Part shown: positions 60,501 through 64,000 of the stretch, in pieces | Layout of the letters: each line of letters begins with the position of its first letter | How positions within the stretch are numbered: the first letter of the stretch is position 1 | DNA from: Strongylocentrotus purpuratus | Taxonomy: Eukaryota; Echinodermata; Echinoidea; Camarodonta; Strongylocentrotidae | Reading direction: 5' to 3' | Length of the DNA: 64,000 nucleotides | NCBI RefSeq assembly: GCF_000002235.5 | Contig: NW_022145527.1 | Coordinates: 1-64,000 of the forward strand | Translations under genes and position numbers: made by a program | The notes under the pieces: generated by a model | Told to the model about the DNA's origin: nothing | The model's database searches: none | The model's input: only the letters and a program-made list of their open reading frames with translations

Positions 60501-60626
60501 TCTAGTCCGCCTTCCACTCACTGCAGCTGCAGCTCTGGTTGTTCTTTTGCCAGATTTTGTTACTTTTTCTTCTGATGCACTGCCTGCAGTCTTGTCTTTC
60601 TTGTTTCTTGATGAGGTTGGTGCCAT
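47695..60626 (-). CDS. DDB2: DNA damage-binding protein 2 (WD40, UV-DDB small subunit)
   Basis: DDB2 binds UV photolesions and links them to the DDB1-CUL4 ubiquitin ligase at the start of global-genome nucleotide excision repair. Exons in gene order: 60342-60626, 59155-59319, 58161-58355, then either 57282-57427 or 56001-56146, 55066-55165, 53509-53686, 52492-52634, 49197-49361, 48536-48581, 47695-47897. Phases match throughout; 541 residues with either alternative exon. Key parts: basic/acidic disordered N-tail (1-~110); helical DDB1-binding segment (~125-175, [14 protein letters not shown]... to SPFERR); WD40 propeller; WDIR DDB1 box at 333-336; the lesion-probing FQH hairpin at 397-399 ([13 protein letters not shown]); lysine-rich C-tail (~495-541), which is extra compared with the ~430-residue vertebrate protein. 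Divergent from TPI. Confidence 0.93.
48268..48461 (+). mobile_element. TTAA-bounded MITE, copy 3
   Basis: Same family as 41373-41567, in the last DDB2 intron. Confidence 0.75.
49790..49843. repeat. (TAG)n microsatellite
   Basis: Short TAG/TAA tract in DDB2 intron 7 (gene order), directly before the 125-bp repeat at 49846. Confidence 0.9.
49846..49972. repeat. 125-bp dispersed repeat, copy A
   Basis: Matches 51281-51403 almost base for base (TTGTATATCCACT... to ...ATCAATAACTACATC). On the minus strand it ends in a TAC-rich tail, like a SINE. Confidence 0.8.
50561..50587. repeat. A homopolymer tract
   Basis: About 25 A residues in the intron. Confidence 0.9.
51058..51225. repeat. Poly-A/poly-T hairpin and AAATCGGG repeats
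   Basis: A run of ~27 A is followed by ATCTGGA and then ~26 T, then several AAAAATCGGGA units ending in ACCGATTTAAATCGGG. The A and T runs can fold together. Confidence 0.85.
51281..51403. repeat. 125-bp dispersed repeat, copy B
   Basis: Same orientation as copy A; the TAG tract begins ~45 bp to its right. Confidence 0.8.
51448..52490. repeat. ~1-kb (TAG/CTA)n microsatellite with higher-order structure
   Basis: Almost pure GTA trinucleotides with recurring GAAGTAG, TTGTAGTGGTAG and TAGAGTATTAG variants that make a larger repeat of roughly 60-90 bp. In the DDB2 direction the tract starts in the 5' splice site itself (donor GTACTACTAAC at 52491 and below). Open frames across it are low-complexity artefacts. 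Confidence 0.95.
53091..53109. repeat. C homopolymer tract
   Basis: About 19 C residues in a DDB2 intron. Confidence 0.9.
54247..54402. mobile_element. Fold-back MITE with ~65-bp inverted arms
   Basis: Left arm GCCCTGTTGCACAAAACTTA... and right arm ...TAAATTTTATGCAACGGGCC are reverse complements with mismatches over most of the length (ACCATTGATG/CATCAATGGT, ACTACCATGG/CCATGGTAGT). In a DDB2 intron, directly before the CAT microsatellite. Confidence 0.75.
54408..55042. repeat. ~635-bp (CAT/CAC)n microsatellite
   Basis: ATC and ACC trinucleotides in a DDB2 intron, ending ~20 bp from the exon 55066-55165 donor. It yields false His-, Ser/Pro- and Met-rich frames. Confidence 0.95.
56001..56146 (-). 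CDS. DDB2: DDB2 alternative exon B (WD40 blade)
   Basis: 146 bp, reading [19 protein letters not shown]... to ...NTNDW. Acceptor ...TGTAG, donor GTGAGT. Phase 0 in, phase 2 out, the same length and phases as 57282-57427. About 17 of 48 residues match exon A, including the IG.GG start, the S.DG..V core and the NT.DW end. Joined to exon 3 and exon 55066-55165 it keeps the frame and gives DWN at the junction. Confidence 0.85.
57282..57427 (-). CDS. DDB2: DDB2 alternative exon A (WD40 blade)
   Basis: 146 bp, reading [19 protein letters not shown]... to ...NTMDW. Acceptor GTGTAG, donor GTTAGC. It resembles the vertebrate DDB2 segment somewhat more than exon B does ([18 protein letters not shown]). 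If A and B were both included, a TGA would follow after about ten codons; if both were skipped, a stop would also follow soon. Confidence 0.87.
57774..57813. repeat. C tract followed by A tract
   Basis: About 18 C and 13 A residues; a polypyrimidine/polypurine tract in a DDB2 intron. Confidence 0.85.
57885..58094 (-). mobile_element. TTAA-bounded MITE, copy 4 (inverted)
   Basis: Reverse complement of the 41373 family, with a C-tract insertion near its right end. Confidence 0.75.
58824..58907 (-). other. Candidate alternative terminal exon of DDB2
   Basis: After an acceptor-like CTTGCCAG the minus strand reads 27 codons ([20 protein letters not shown] and seven more) to a TGA. Phase 0 matches the end of exon 59155-59319, so splicing would give a short DDB2 isoform without the propeller. 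It could also be chance or a relic. Confidence 0.3.
58990..59098. mobile_element. MITE (TTTCACAAA family), third copy
   Basis: Shortened relative of 38020-38167: GGCCCCATTTCTAAAAACTTG..., with GATTGGTTATCAGCAGATTTG shared, ending ...GTGAAACGGGTCCC. Confidence 0.7.
59323..60341 (-). other. DDB2 intron 1
   Basis: Contains a CT microsatellite (59466-59486). No other exon or element recognised. Confidence 0.7.
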
Positions 60627-61217
60627 TTTCAGAAGTTTCTAGATCGACTAGAACTAGAAGATCTGCCCAAACTACTGCAAAGCAAACATGGAAACAGCTA
60701 GTAGAAGTAATCTTTAGAATTAGACTGCTATCTGCATCCGTGTATTCAGCTTCAGATACATCGCACTGCACTGGCATTGCATGCAGCTAAGCTCAGTGCT
60801 TCCCTCCCATCTCAATGCCTTGTGCATGTCAACTCATGCACGTGCTCAGCTGTTCCGTGTTTACAAAACGACTTGCGTAACATTTTTTTCCCGCGGAACA
60901 AAAGCAGTTCTAAGACTATGACTCTTTTTTATATTATACACTACCATAAATTCCATGTATAAAGTTAATTTTGTCTCTGATTTAATAAACGAGATCATAA
61001 ATTTGACTTTTAAAAAAGAAACAATACTTTGATGTTGTGTTGTGAAAAATACTAAGTATTTTCTCAGCTTTGCCTTCAACTTGGCAACATCGTACGTGCA
61101 AAACCAAACCGGAACTGGACCGGGAATCCCAGGTCAAGGGTGATTGCGTGTGAGCTGTAGATGCTGCCGATTACACACATTTCAACTTCCAAATAACCGT
61201 CCTAATTTATCGATAAA
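60627..61217. promoter_or_regulatory. Divergent promoter region between DDB2 and TPI
   Basis: Start codons of the two genes lie 591 bp apart, head to head. No TATA box stands out at either end. A CACGTGC E-box lies at 60840-60846 and GC-rich CCGCGG at ~60891-60896. Transcription starts cannot be fixed from sequence. Confidence 0.55.
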
Positions 61218-63599
<2,382 letters not shown>

Positions 63600-63825
63600 T
63601 AATGTATGTAAATTTAAAAAGTCATCTGAGCTATTTCATTTGACTTTTTAAAGATCTAAATTGTTTGTTTTTTGTTGTAGCAGCAACATTCCATTGTAAG
63701 AGAAGCTGTCAGATATAAATGTAGAGATCAGATTTATGTCTTATAAAGAGTCGCGGTTGATCTGGATTGATCACATGCCCTCCAATCAGTTGCATACTTG
63801 CAAAGTCCTATCTCTTCTGTATTAG

Positions 63826-63855
63826 AGTTGCGATTGATTAGAATCAATCGCAACT
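63826..63855. repeat. Perfect 14-bp hairpin
   Basis: AGTTGCGATTGATT, loop AG, AATCAATCGCAACT. It is part of a larger inverted arrangement with TCTTATAAAGAGTCGCGG at ~63740-63757. Confidence 0.8.
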
Positions 63856-64000
63856 GCTTATAAGATGGGGCTCCTTGTGCTTTTGGGATGAAAAAGTCAT
63901 AAATTTTGTTTTCAGTAGTAATTAGATTGCGGAGTAGTTTTAATAGGGAAATGAGGTGATAAAATCTTTTGTATAATAATAATTGATTCTTAGTGTTCCA

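Overview
This is a eukaryotic, intron-rich, AT-leaning genomic window. Three multi-exon genes have GT-AG introns and metazoan-type products: a secreted-type 2-oxoglutarate/Fe(II) oxygenase-like protein, the WD40 DNA-damage protein DDB2, and triosephosphate isomerase. TTAGGG repeats, tRNA-derived SINEs, many MITEs, CR1/L2-like retrotransposon tails with ATT repeats, and long trinucleotide microsatellites in introns all fit a marine invertebrate deuterostome, possibly an echinoderm. The species is inference; no sequence here proves it.

Layout. 1-19694: seven head-to-tail copies of a unit of about 2.7-3.05 kb (a satellite-like array, cut by the left window edge). Each unit carries three tRNA-like repeats, a fourth different tRNA-like sequence, a CT microsatellite, and a tandem 18-mer whose copy number varies from about 4 to 20. 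19695-28070: two decayed copies of the same unit, the first split by a young LTR retrotransposon (20221-26061; LTRs almost identical; gag but no pol seen). 28071-33125: no gene seen, but it holds a G/C-rich fold-back element and a 261-bp inverted-repeat element whose centre is a TTAGGG tract. 33126-42220 (+): the oxygenase-like gene, 8 coding exons, 557 residues, with two tandem double-stranded beta-helix domains of which only the second keeps the iron ligands. Its introns hold a nested MITE/palindrome complex, an L2-like reverse transcriptase fragment and SINEs. 42221-47420: no gene seen; MITEs and a duplicated exon/3'UTR fragment. 47695-60626 (-): DDB2, 541 residues, with two alternative 146-bp exons for the same WD40 blade and very large TAC and CAT microsatellites in introns. 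60627-61217: short intergenic region between two divergent genes. 61218 to the right edge (+): first three coding exons of triosephosphate isomerase; the rest lies outside.

The three genes do not form a pathway. DDB2 and TPI share a head-to-head promoter region. The points I would look at first are the mutually exclusive DDB2 exons, the dead-plus-live dioxygenase tandem, the telomere-repeat element with an 8-bp target duplication, and the nested CTGCGGCA palindrome element in intron 1 of the oxygenase gene. All exon borders were read by eye from splice signals, frame and family resemblance; no transcript data were available.
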